NCBI GenBank assembly: GCA_021201335.1
Contig: JAJQFD010000054.1
Span: forward strand, 62,001 to 126,000
Length of the DNA: 64,000 bases
Direction of reading: 5' to 3'
Source of the DNA: Bacteroides sp.
GTDB lineage: Bacteria > Bacteroidota > Bacteroidia > Bacteroidales > Bacteroidaceae
Positions 8,663 through 17,958 of this stretch are shown here, in pieces; the stretch's first letter is position 1, and every line of letters begins with the position of its first letter. Below the pieces are notes generated by a model, which made no database searches, had not been told where the DNA came from, and worked only from the letters and a program-made list of their open reading frames with translations. Both the position numbers and the translations under genes were made by a program.

Positions 8663-9949
8663 ATGCTTAAAAGACGTGTATCGCAATATATAGAAAAAGA
8701 AAAACTATTTTCTTTGGAGGACAGAATTCTGGTTGCTCTCAGCGGAGGGGCCGACTCTGTTGCGTTATTACGCATCTTATTATCACTGGGATATAAGTGT
8801 AAAGCTGCACACTGTAACTTTCATCTTCGGGGAGAAGAATCTGACAGAGACGAAGTATTTGTACGCCAATTGTGTTCTCAACTAAAAACAGAACTACATA
8901 TCATTCATTTTCAGACAAATGAATATGCAGAAAAGCAAAAAATTTCCATTGAAATGGCTGCCCGGGAACTGCGATATAACTGGTTTGCCGAATTAAAAGA
9001 CAAGACGAATGCGAATGTTATTGCCGTGGCCCACCATCAGGATGATAGTGCAGAAACGATTCTGCTCAATCTCATTCGGGGTACAGGTATCAATGGTTTA
9101 CGAGGTATTCGTCCCAAAAACGGGGATATCGTGCGTCCGCTTCTTTGTATCACCCGGAACGAAATAACCGATTACCTGCAATTTATCAACCAGGATTATA
9201 TTACAGATAGCACCAACTTACAAGATGAATATATCCGTAACAAAATCCGGTTGAGACTAATACCGCTTATGGAAGAGATCAACCCCTCTGTTAAAGAAGG
9301 ATTGACACATACCGGCAATCACCTCAATGAAGTGCAAAAAGTATACGAGAAAGCCATTGCTGAAAGCATTTCACGAGTCAGGACTTCGGATGGCATTCAT
9401 ATCGGCACATTACTAGCGGAAGTTTCGCCTCAGGCTGTATTATTTGAAATTTTATATCCACTTGGATTCAATTCGTCGCAAACGGATAACATTTTTCAGT
9501 CGCTAAACGGCCAACCAGGCAAACAATTTATCAGCAATCAGGGATGGAGAGTCATCAAAGACAGAGAATATCTTCTGATAAAAAGGAATACAGAGCCAGC
9601 CCTTAGCCCTTCCTATTCTTTGGAAATCCGGGAAGAGCTTTATACAACCGATTTCGTTATTCCCCGGGAAAAACATATCGCTTGTTTTGATGCTGATAAG
9701 ATTAAAAATCCCCTGGAAATCCGTAAATGGAAACAGGGAGATGAATTTTACCCATTCGGAATGAAAGGAAAAAAGAAAGTAAGTGATTATTTAACCGACA
9801 AAAAATTTTCTATTCTCCAGAAAGAAAACCAATGGATTCTTTGTGAAGGGAAAAACATACTATGGATTATTGGCGAACGCACAGATAACCGGTACCGCAT
9901 TGAATCAGATACGCAAAGAATCCTGATAATAAAACAATATTTTGAGTGA
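8663..9949 (+). CDS. tilS: tRNA(Ile)-lysidine synthetase
   Basis: 428 residues, the usual size. The PP-loop ATP-binding motif SGGADS sits at residues 27-32 (ALSGGADSVALL), followed by the family signatures CNFHLRGEESDRDE, AHHQDDSAETILLNLIRGTG and the IRNKIRLRLIPLM region; the C-terminal TilS domain (about 350-425) has KWKQGDEFYPFGMKGKKKVSDYL. The enzyme attaches lysine to C34 of tRNA-Ile(CAU), changing it to read AUA; it is essential. The start MLKRRVSQYIEKEKLFSLEDRILVALSGG fits the family, so the close promoter at 8651-8658 is not an artefact of a wrong start. rho follows after 299 bp with its own promoter. Confidence 0.95.
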   Translation: MLKRRVSQYIEKEKLFSLEDRILVALSGGADSVALLRILLSLGYKCKAAHCNFHLRGEESDRDEVFVRQLCSQLKTELHIIHFQTNEYAEKQKISIEMAARELRYNWFAELKDKTNANVIAVAHHQDDSAETILLNLIRGTGINGLRGIRPKNGDIVRPLLCITRNEITDYLQFINQDYITDSTNLQDEYIRNKIRLRLIPLMEEINPSVKEGLTHTGNHLNEVQKVYEKAIAESISRVRTSDGIHIGTLLAEVSPQAVLFEILYPLGFNSSQTDNIFQSLNGQPGKQFISNQGWRVIKDREYLLIKRNTEPALSPSYSLEIREELYTTDFVIPREKHIACFDADKIKNPLEIRKWKQGDEFYPFGMKGKKKVSDYLTDKKFSILQKENQWILCEGKNILWIIGERTDNRYRIESDTQRILIIKQYFE

Positions 9950-10248
9950 AAAAGAACAATTCTGAAGAATAACTGTTATAAAAGGGAAAGCAAAAATGAT
10001 GTTAAGTGATAAAAAAAATAATGTTATATTATTAATAATCAAAATAAGTATTATCTTTGCAGCGTTGAAGCTCAGAGACAGTCCCTATGGGTCTCAAAGG
10101 TTTTAATTCGAACAACAAATCCCAGATTACATTTTAAGCATTTGATTTGCCCCGTCACTGACAGCTGTCTTTGCAATAACTATGTCCTAAAGCTTAATTT
10201 CCAAAGAAAAAAGAAAGAAATTAATTTAATAACTTACCTATTATACGT
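9950..10248 (+). other. rho upstream region with long 5' leader
   Basis: Holds a -7 element at 10052-10059 and then about 185 nt of probable untranslated leader. Visible structure: GAGAC (10075-10079) / GTCTC (10091-10095) hairpin and a small palindrome GACAGCTGTC near 10157-10168. No open frame of note. A long leader would suit autoregulation of rho, as occurs in other bacteria; that is inference. Confidence 0.5.
10052..10059 (+). promoter_or_regulatory. -7 promoter element for rho
   Basis: TATCTTTG, exact TAnnTTTG match, in an AT-rich tract; predicted start near 10063, about 185 nt before the rho ATG. Confidence 0.6.
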
Positions 10249-12426
10249 ATGTATAACATTATTCAATTGAACGATAAAAATCTGTCGGAACTACAAAGTA
10301 TTGCCAAAGATTTAGGAATCAAGAAACCGGAATCTTTCAAAAAAGAAGATTTGGTTTATAAAATCCTAGATGAACAGGCAATAGCTGGAGCAACCAAAAA
10401 AGTTGCAGCAGATAAAGTAAAAGAGGAAAAAAAGAAGCGTTCTCGCGTGAACGTAAAAAAAGAAGGCGATAAAGTGTACACAGCTTCGAAAAATGGCGAA
10501 GCCAACAAAACCGAAGAAACACCTGCCGTCGTTGCAAGCACACCCGCTACCCCAGAGGTTACTGAAAATGTAAACCCAAAAGTGGAAGAAGGAAAAGAGA
10601 CCAAAGCAAAAAAGGAAACTAAAACTAAGCCCGCAACCAAAAAGAAAACAACCCGTAATACCAAAAAAGATGCTGAAGAAAACAAAGAAGCAGCTCCAAA
10701 CAAGGTAAAAGAGGTAGCAGCAGCCAAAGTAAAAGAAGCCCCCGCCCCCAAAGAAGAAATTAAAGCTGAAACTGCGAAAGAAAAGCCGGTTAAAAGTAAA
10801 AGACCGGCAGCTAAGCCAGTTAAAGCAAAAAAAGAAGAAGAGCCAAAGGAAGAGAAGCCCGCAGCTATTATCGAAGAAAAAAAAGTAGAAGAAAAGAAAG
10901 AAGAATTACCACCCATGGAAATTGCAGCGATTGATGATTTTATCCCTATTGAGGATTTACCTTCTGAGAAAATAGCACTCCCTTCGGAACTGCTTGGTAA
11001 ATTTGGTAAAGCAGAACCACCCGTTAAACCCGTTGAAAAGCCGCAGCCCACTCAACCCGTTCAACAACAACAGCCCACTCAACCCGTTCAGCAACAATCG
11101 CAACAACAGCCTCAGCATAATCAACGTGCCCGTGTTGTTCGTCCTGCTGAAAATAATAACAATAAGAATAACAATCAACAACGTAATCAGTCGAATCAAT
11201 CCAATCAGGTTCATAAACCCGCTATGCCACAACATCATCCGGAAGAGGTGATGCCACAGCAGGCTCCCGAAAGAAAATCGATTGAAAAAGATAAACCCTA
11301 CGAATTCGATAATATATTAACCGGTACAGGCGTACTGGAAATTATGCAAGACGGTTATGGTTTTCTCCGTTCTTCTGACTACAATTACCTGTCCTCACCG
11401 GATGATATATATGTATCTCAGTCGCAGATTAAATTATTCGGACTGAAAACCGGCGATGTAGTGGAAGGTGTAATTCGCCCGCCGAAAGAAGGTGAGAAAT
11501 ACTTCCCACTGGTAAAAGTATCTAAAATAAACGGACGTGATCCAGCTTTTGTAAGAGACAGAGTTCCTTTTGACCATCTCACTCCTCTTTTTCCGGATGA
11601 GAAATTCAGACTTTGCAAAAAAGGATATTCCGATTCTTTACCAGCAAGAGTAGTGGATTTGTTCTCTCCTATTGGTAAAGGTCAACGTGGTTTGATCGTA
11701 GCTCAACCCAAAACCGGTAAAACCATTTTAATGAAAGATATAGCCAACGCTATTGCTGCCAACCACCCGGAAGTATACATGATCATGTTATTGATTGACG
11801 AACGTCCGGAAGAAGTAACAGATATGGCACGCAGCGTAAATGCGGAGGTTATTGCTTCTACATTTGACGAACCTGCCGAACGTCACGTAAAAATTGCGGG
11901 TATTGTATTGGAAAAAGCAAAAAGGCTGGTAGAATGTGGGCATGATGTAGTCATCTTTCTCGATTCTATTACCCGTCTGGCACGTGCTTACAATACGGTT
12001 TCTCCAGCTTCAGGTAAAGTTCTATCCGGTGGTGTGGATGCAAACGCTTTGCATAAGCCCAAAAGATTCTTTGGTGCTGCCCGTAATATTGAAAACGGAG
12101 GCTCACTAACTATTCTGGCTACCGCACTGATTGATACCGGTTCAAAGATGGATGAAGTTATCTTCGAAGAATTTAAAGGTACCGGTAACATGGAATTACA
12201 GCTTGATCGGAACTTATCTAACAAACGTATCTTCCCGGCAGTTAATATTATTGCTTCAAGTACCCGTCGCGATGACTTGCTACAGGATAAACAAACATTG
12301 GATCGCATGTGGATATTACGTAAATATTTGTCCGATATGAACCCAATTGAAGCCATGGATTTTGTGAAAGATCGTTTGGAAAAAACAAAAGATAATGATG
12401 AATTCCTGATGAGCATGAACGGTTAA
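10249..12426 (+). CDS. rho: Transcription termination factor Rho with large disordered insertion
   Basis: 725 residues against about 420 in E. coli. Residues 1-48 are the Rho N-terminal helical domain (LSELQSIAKDLGIKKPESFKKEDLVYKIL). Residues about 50-345 are low complexity: Lys/Glu/Ala/Pro-rich first, then Gln/Pro/Asn-rich with repeats of TQPVQQQ. The cold-shock RNA-binding domain (about 350-430; GTGVLEIMQDGYGFLRS) and RecA-type ATPase follow, with Walker A AQPKTGKTILM, LLIDERPEEVTDM, FLDSITRLARAYN and the Q/R-loop region GGVDANALHKPKRFFGAARNIENGGSLT. Such insertions are known in Bacteroidetes Rho and in B. thetaiotaomicron have been tied to phase separation. A hairpin terminator follows at 12449. 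Confidence 0.97.
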   Translation: MYNIIQLNDKNLSELQSIAKDLGIKKPESFKKEDLVYKILDEQAIAGATKKVAADKVKEEKKKRSRVNVKKEGDKVYTASKNGEANKTEETPAVVASTPATPEVTENVNPKVEEGKETKAKKETKTKPATKKKTTRNTKKDAEENKEAAPNKVKEVAAAKVKEAPAPKEEIKAETAKEKPVKSKRPAAKPVKAKKEEEPKEEKPAAIIEEKKVEEKKEELPPMEIAAIDDFIPIEDLPSEKIALPSELLGKFGKAEPPVKPVEKPQPTQPVQQQQPTQPVQQQSQQQPQHNQRARVVRPAENNNNKNNNQQRNQSNQSNQVHKPAMPQHHPEEVMPQQAPERKSIEKDKPYEFDNILTGTGVLEIMQDGYGFLRSSDYNYLSSPDDIYVSQSQIKLFGLKTGDVVEGVIRPPKEGEKYFPLVKVSKINGRDPAFVRDRVPFDHLTPLFPDEKFRLCKKGYSDSLPARVVDLFSPIGKGQRGLIVAQPKTGKTILMKDIANAIAANHPEVYMIMLLIDERPEEVTDMARSVNAEVIASTFDEPAERHVKIAGIVLEKAKRLVECGHDVVIFLDSITRLARAYNTVSPASGKVLSGGVDANALHKPKRFFGAARNIENGGSLTILATALIDTGSKMDEVIFEEFKGTGNMELQLDRNLSNKRIFPAVNIIASSTRRDDLLQDKQTLDRMWILRKYLSDMNPIEAMDFVKDRLEKTKDNDEFLMSMNG

Positions 12427-12731
12427 ATCCTAAAAATCAGATAAAGAGAACGCGGAGAGAATAATTCTTTCTGCGTTTTTTTATGGCACAATACATCAAC
12501 CTTTTAATTATTAAAAAGCCTGCGTAAATCCCTCTTTTGTTTATATTTCCCATGTTCTACAAGATATATTTATTCCAATTTTGTCTTCATCCTTTTTTTT
12601 ACTTCAGGGTAATATTATTATTTTGTCTAAAATAAAAATATGTCATAATTACAATAAACGGTTCGTTTTTTCTTATTTTTGCACATTCATACAAACTTAT
12701 AATGATATCAATGTAAACAATTAAATTCTAG
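12427..12731 (+). other. Intergenic region between rho and the histidine kinase pair (305 bp)
   Basis: Contains the rho terminator (12449-12482) and, at 12674-12681, a -7 element TATTTTTG about 50 bp before the kinase start. The AT-rich stretch between (12490-12670) shows no gene. Confidence 0.5.
12449..12482 (+). terminator. Rho-independent terminator after rho
   Basis: Stem AACGCGGAGAGAA (12449-12461) with TTCTTTCTGCGTT (12464-12476), G-T wobble pairs included, followed by a T run to 12482. Confidence 0.75.
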
Positions 12732-14575
12732 GTGAAAAACATTCGAATACCTTTTATTTTCCTGACTGTATTATTGTTAACGCATTCAGTTTATCCAATA
12801 ACAACAGATGACAAATTAAATCTGTTACGATCTTTATATGTACAAGGTATCACATACAATGATAAAGTTCCTGCTGACAGTGTAATTGCATGGGGAAAAG
12901 AATTGCTACTTGCGATTGATGAAAAAACCAACCTAAAGAATATTATTCATTAGAATTATTAACCATTAATGCTTATTGTACCCGGGGTGATATTAGTCTG
13001 GCAATTAATATGTCACGGTCTATGCTTGAAAAAGCTCAAAAAACAAATAATGTTTATCACATGGCATTTGCCCTGCAGGCTGCAGGAAGTATAGCATCCT
13101 ATTCCAATATGCCAACCGAAGCAACAGAGAGTTATCTGGAAGCGCTCACTATATTTGAAAAAACAAATGAAACCGGCTCTTTCAAGAAATTACTTTTGAT
13201 AAAACTGATCTATGCGCTATTTCAGGTAAATGAAACAGAAAAGGCCTCTGCTTATCTACAACAGGCAGATACTTTGATTGGAGAAAACGAATCGGATCCC
13301 CTTTATCCCTTCTTTACAATATATAAAGCTAACTTCTATACTGCTAGTAATCAACTGGAAGAAGCCCTATCATCCTTAGGAAAAGTACAATCTTTTATTA
13401 AAAAGATAAATAATAAGGAAGACCTATTGATTGTCTCTTACCATTATGCATTAGGAAGCTATTATGAGAAAGCTGGAAATTATAAAAAATCTCTTCATGA
13501 ATATGAACAGATTCCTATTGAAACAGCCAGAAAACTAGATCCAAACAGATATACTATTTTAACCATAAGCAAAGCCAATGTTCTTGAAAAAATGGGAAGA
13601 GAAAAAGAGGCATGTTCATTATTACAGGAAATGAATGATATAAAAGATACTCTCAATATGCGGAGTTACAAACGTCAGATTAATAACTTACGTGCAAGTT
13701 ACCGGGTAAACCAATGGGATATCGATAACCAGATTAAGAAAAATCAGATTAACCGCTGGATTATATTTTATAGTATCATTCTTCTGGCATTTCTTATTTT
13801 ATTTATTTTCTATATTCTCAAAAGCAATAAACGGCTAGCCGAATCTAAGTTGAAAGAAGAAGAAGCCAAGAAAAACGCAGAAAAGTCGATACAATCAAAA
13901 AGTATGTTTATTTCAAATATGAGCCATGAAATTCGTACACCACTGAATGCATTAACCGGTTTTTCGACCCTACTCACAGAAGATACAATTGATAATGAAA
14001 CCCATAAACAATGCCATGAGATTATTCAGCAGAATTCTCATTTACTACTCCAACTTATTAATGAAGTAATTGACCTTACCCACATAGAATTTGGTAATAT
14101 GCAATTTTATCTCAAAGAAACAAATGCAGTTACCATTTGCAAAAATGTCGTAGAAATGGTACAAAGGACCACGCAAACATCTGCTGATATCTATTTCAAA
14201 ACAAATTTAAACTCACTCCTACTTCATACCGACGAGGCACGCTTACAACAGGTTTTAATAAATATCCTTGTAAATGCCACTAAATTCACACCATCCGGCC
14301 AAATCATTCTAGAATTGACTCAAGGAAGAGATATAGCCTTATTTACTGTTTCAGACACCGGATGTGGAATTCCACAGGAAAAACAAGAGCAGATTTTCAA
14401 TCGTTTTGAGAAACTGGATGAATTAAAACCTGGTACGGGACTGGGATTGTCCATCTGTCAGCTCATTATAAAACAAATAGGGGGAGAAATATGGATCGAT
14501 TCTTCTTATAACAAAGGGACACGTTTTTGTTTTACACATCCTCTAAATATTCCACTCCGTAATCATGAGAACTAA
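12732..14575 (+). pseudogene. TPR sensor histidine kinase, frameshifted near the N-terminus
   Basis: Starts at GTG 12732 with a signal peptide (MKNIRIPFIFLTVLLLTHSV). The frame breaks after about 64 residues in an A6 run at 12922-12927; with seven A it reads on as NQPKEYYSLELLTINAY into the long frame that holds the rest, giving about 614 residues. Domains: periplasmic TPR repeats, a membrane helix (WIIFYSIILLAFLILFIFYIL), HisKA with the phospho-acceptor His in NMSHEIRTPLNAL (His codon 13925-13927), and HATPase_c with N-box LINILVNATKF, G1 DTGCGIP and G2 GTGLGLSI. All catalytic motifs are intact, so the kinase would work if the frame were restored. No response regulator lies nearby. Its end overlaps the pseudokinase by 11 bp. 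Confidence 0.85.
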
Positions 14576-16526
14576 GTTATTGATATATTTCATCTTACTG
14601 ATTTGTTGTCCTGTAGCTATTTTCAGCCAGAACAATGCGAAACATTCTATAGATAGTTTGCATAAGATTATTGAATCAACTGCTCCAGGTGACAGTATAC
14701 ATCTTTCCGCCCTCTATCGGCTCACTTATCTTCACCAAAGCATGCCTAAAGGTATCAGGTATGCATTAGATTTACTAGATAAAGCACAAAAAGTAAACAG
14801 CAATAAATATATCTGTCAGGGTGCCTATCATGCCGCTATATATTATCAAAACTATGGAGTAATTGACAGCACCCGGTACTATGTTGAATTGCTGACCCCT
14901 CTAGCAGAAAAAGAACAAGATTGGGATACTTATTTCGGAGCTAAAAGATTAACTATAAATACATATCTTTTTGAAATGAAATTTGAACTGGCAATACACG
15001 AAGCACTCACTGCTGCAAAAAAAGCCAGAGAGAAAAATAATTTAAAAGGAATGATTATGATTAACATTCCCTTATCTACTGCTTATATAAATTCCCAACA
15101 GATTGAAGAAGGAGTAAATGTATTAAAAGAAGTATACCAATTCATCCGAAAACCCGACAAAACACTCAATACTCATAATCTGCTTTGTGCATTGATTCCT
15201 GCGTGTTGGTACGCACAAAAGGTTGATGAAATGTTAAACTATATCCATGAGTTGGAAGAAGCAATGGATTATTCCATAAAAAATCATATCATCCTTAAAG
15301 AGAGCTTAGTAAATGTTTTCATCTTAATAGATATATTTTATGCCCATTATTATATACATAAAGAACAATACAGCAAAGCCTACCATTATTTGCATAAGTT
15401 AAATGATTCCATTGAAAAAGGCAATTATCTGAGCTATAGATATTTATATCTTGATCTTGCTATCGAATATTATGATAAAATTAGAGATTATCCCAAAACA
15501 CTCCTGCTTCTGGACGAACTAATTTCCAGACTTAATAATTCTTTCTTCACGAAAGAATACGTCAACCTATTGATTAAAAAAGCAGAAGTATTAGCAAAAA
15601 ACGGACAATACCAGGAAGCTTTATTATTTTACAAAAAAGGTACACAGGCAAAAGATTCAATCACTCATAGTTTTTCTAACCTCCAGATGGAGCAAATCCT
15701 GGAAATCTACGATGGAAATCAGATCAAACTTGAACGTGAACGCTTGAAAGATAAACGAAACAGGACCATACTCATCCTTATTTCCATTAGTCTGATTTTT
15801 ATTTTATTCGTGGTAATCCGTATGCTCTTTGTTCGGAACAAATTAAAAACTGCTGAGCAACAAATGAGAAAAGCTGCCAAGATAGCAGAAGAGATGAATG
15901 AAATAAAGAACCGTTTTTTATCCAATTTGAGCTATAGTATTCGCACTCCTCTAAATTGTGTAGTAGGTTTTTCAGAACTCATGGCAGATGATCCAGCAAT
16001 GAAAGAAAATCAACGCAAAGAATATGCTACAATTATCCAGCAAAAATCAGAAGAACTAATGCGAATGGTAAACGATGTACTCGATTTATCAAGGCTGGAA
16101 GCTGGAATGATGAAATTTAATATCCAGCAATACAATGCCATAACCCTCTGTAGAGAAGCTATATTTATGGCCAACTGTCAGACTTCAAAAAAAATAAATA
16201 TCCACTTTGAAGTACAGGAACAGATTTTACCTGTCGTAACAGATATATCACGTTTTACACAAACACTCGTAAATTTACTGATTTGCCCGGATAATTACCC
16301 GGGTGAAATTCCGGTGAACATTACATTTACAGTTAGTAAAAACAAAAAGAATGTACAAATCAGAATAAAAGGCAGTCCTTTAGCTAATCCTAACTTCTCC
16401 AGCGAGGAAATGGGTATAAAAAATGAAATCAATAAACTCTTTTTCCACCAATTTAAAGGATCCTACCAGACAAAAACAGAGGGTGGAAAAGAGATTATAC
16501 TTCTCACCTACCCGCTCAGTACATAA
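14565..16526 (+). CDS. TPR histidine pseudokinase (phospho-acceptor His replaced by Tyr)
   Basis: 653 residues, paralogous in layout to the kinase it overlaps: signal peptide (to about 22, AIFSQ), TPR-type helical repeats (about 25-390), membrane helix (TILILISISLIFILFVVI, about 400-420), then a HisKA-like segment FLSNLSYSIRTPLNCVVGF. Where active kinases have SHEIRTP it has SYSIRTP: the His is Tyr457 and the following Glu is Ser. The C-terminal domain keeps the size of HATPase_c but lacks a recognisable N-box Asn and the DxGxG and GxGLG boxes. It is therefore unlikely to autophosphorylate or bind ATP normally. Co-translation with the active kinase suggests it acts as a partner or inhibitor in a heterodimer; that role is inference. 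Confidence 0.85.
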   Translation: MRTKLLIYFILLICCPVAIFSQNNAKHSIDSLHKIIESTAPGDSIHLSALYRLTYLHQSMPKGIRYALDLLDKAQKVNSNKYICQGAYHAAIYYQNYGVIDSTRYYVELLTPLAEKEQDWDTYFGAKRLTINTYLFEMKFELAIHEALTAAKKAREKNNLKGMIMINIPLSTAYINSQQIEEGVNVLKEVYQFIRKPDKTLNTHNLLCALIPACWYAQKVDEMLNYIHELEEAMDYSIKNHIILKESLVNVFILIDIFYAHYYIHKEQYSKAYHYLHKLNDSIEKGNYLSYRYLYLDLAIEYYDKIRDYPKTLLLLDELISRLNNSFFTKEYVNLLIKKAEVLAKNGQYQEALLFYKKGTQAKDSITHSFSNLQMEQILEIYDGNQIKLERERLKDKRNRTILILISISLIFILFVVIRMLFVRNKLKTAEQQMRKAAKIAEEMNEIKNRFLSNLSYSIRTPLNCVVGFSELMADDPAMKENQRKEYATIIQQKSEELMRMVNDVLDLSRLEAGMMKFNIQQYNAITLCREAIFMANCQTSKKINIHFEVQEQILPVVTDISRFTQTLVNLLICPDNYPGEIPVNITFTVSKNKKNVQIRIKGSPLANPNFSSEEMGIKNEINKLFFHQFKGSYQTKTEGGKEIILLTYPLST

Positions 16527-16565
16527 ATTAAGCTCCCTTTGGATGTAAGTTTTCAGGGATTTTCG

Positions 16566-16573
16566 TACATTTG
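16566..16573 (+). promoter_or_regulatory. -7 promoter element for ffh-folD-capA
   Basis: TACATTTG matches TAnnTTTG, 34 bp upstream of the ffh ATG; the ffh, folD and CapA-like genes follow with short or negative spacing. Confidence 0.55.
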
Positions 16574-16607
16574 CGTCCCTAAACTGCTAAATTAATAAGA
16601 TCAAGAT

Positions 16608-17930
16608 ATGTTCGACAATTTAAGTGAAAGGCTCGAAAGGTCTTTTAAAATTCTGAAAGGTGAAGGAAAAATCACCGAAATCAATGTGGCTGAGACGCTG
16701 AAAGACGTGCGTAAAGCTTTACTAGATGCCGACGTAAACTATAAAGTTGCTAAAAACTTTACGGATAGGGTTAAGGAAAAAGCATTGGGCCAGAATGTAC
16801 TTACCGCAGTAAAACCTAGCCAGTTAATGGTTAAAATCGTTCACGATGAATTAACAGAACTCATGGGAGGTGAAACGGCGGAGATTACATTGGAAGGTAA
16901 GCCCGCTGTTATCCTGATGTCTGGCCTTCAGGGGTCAGGTAAAACCACCTTTTCAGGTAAACTGGCCAGGATGCTGAAAACCAAAAAGAATAGAAAACCT
17001 TTATTGGTTGCTGCTGACGTTTATCGTCCTGCCGCTATTGAACAGTTACGGGTGCTTTCAGAACAAATCGGAGTTCCGATGTATAGCGAACCGGAAAGTA
17101 AAAATCCAGTAACCATAGCTGAAAATGCTATCAAAGAAGCCAAAGCTAAGGGTTACGACCTGGTTATTGTCGATACGGCCGGTCGACTTGCGGTAGATGA
17201 ACAAATGATGAATGAGATTGCCGCTATTAAAGAGGCAATTCAACCGGATGAAATCTTATTTGTTGTTGATTCCATGACCGGACAGGATGCAGTTAATACT
17301 GCCAAAGAATTCAACGACCGTCTCGATTTCGACGGCGTTGTTCTGACAAAACTGGATGGTGATACTCGTGGAGGTGCAGCTCTTTCTATTCGTTCAGTAG
17401 TAAATAAGCCTATCAAGTTTGTGGGTACAGGTGAGAAACTCGATGCAATCGACCAATTCCACCCTTCACGTATGGCCGACCGTATTCTGGGAATGGGTGA
17501 TATTGTATCTCTTGTAGAACGTGCTCAGGAGCAATACGACGAAGAAGAAGCCAAACGCCTGCAAAAGAAGATTGCCAAAAATCAATTTGACTTTAACGAT
17601 TTCCTGGGACAGATTGCCCAGATCAAAAAGATGGGTAACCTGAAAGACCTAGCTTCCATGATTCCCGGAGTTGGTAAAGCGATCAAAGATATCGATCTGG
17701 ACGATGATGCTTTCAAAAGTATTGAAGCCATTATTCACTCTATGACTCCGGAAGAGCGGTCCAACCCAGCTTTACTAAACGGTTCACGCAGAAGCCGCAT
17801 TGCGAAAGGAAGCGGAACCAGCATACAGGAAGTAAACCGTTTGCTGAAACAATTTGACCAGACTCGTAAAATGATGAAGATGGTGACTACCAGCAAAATG
17901 GGTAAACTCATGCCAAAAGGGAAAAGATAA
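16608..17930 (+). CDS. ffh: Signal recognition particle protein Ffh
   Basis: 440 residues, normal size. N domain (1-90), then the SRP GTPase with G1 GLQGSGKTT (about 105-113), ADVYRPAAIEQL, the DTAGR box (VDTAGRLAVDEQMMNE), TKLDGDTRGGAAL and the closing GTGEKLDAIDQFHPSRMADRILGMGD; the methionine-rich M domain (about 325-435) includes the RNA-binding RRSRIAKGSGTSIQEVNRLLKQF. With 4.5S RNA it targets membrane and secreted proteins co-translationally. It is the first gene of a unit with folD, 28 bp downstream. Confidence 0.97.
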   Translation: MFDNLSERLERSFKILKGEGKITEINVAETLKDVRKALLDADVNYKVAKNFTDRVKEKALGQNVLTAVKPSQLMVKIVHDELTELMGGETAEITLEGKPAVILMSGLQGSGKTTFSGKLARMLKTKKNRKPLLVAADVYRPAAIEQLRVLSEQIGVPMYSEPESKNPVTIAENAIKEAKAKGYDLVIVDTAGRLAVDEQMMNEIAAIKEAIQPDEILFVVDSMTGQDAVNTAKEFNDRLDFDGVVLTKLDGDTRGGAALSIRSVVNKPIKFVGTGEKLDAIDQFHPSRMADRILGMGDIVSLVERAQEQYDEEEAKRLQKKIAKNQFDFNDFLGQIAQIKKMGNLKDLASMIPGVGKAIKDIDLDDDAFKSIEAIIHSMTPEERSNPALLNGSRRSRIAKGSGTSIQEVNRLLKQFDQTRKMMKMVTTSKMGKLMPKGKR

Positions 17931-17958
17931 CTACTACCAAAAAACTTCAACAATACAA

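Noticed and set aside
10356..11051. 231-codon minus-strand frame inside rho
   Set aside because: Mirror of the Lys/Glu/Ala-rich insertion; Ser/Phe/Leu-rich antisense product without a start context.
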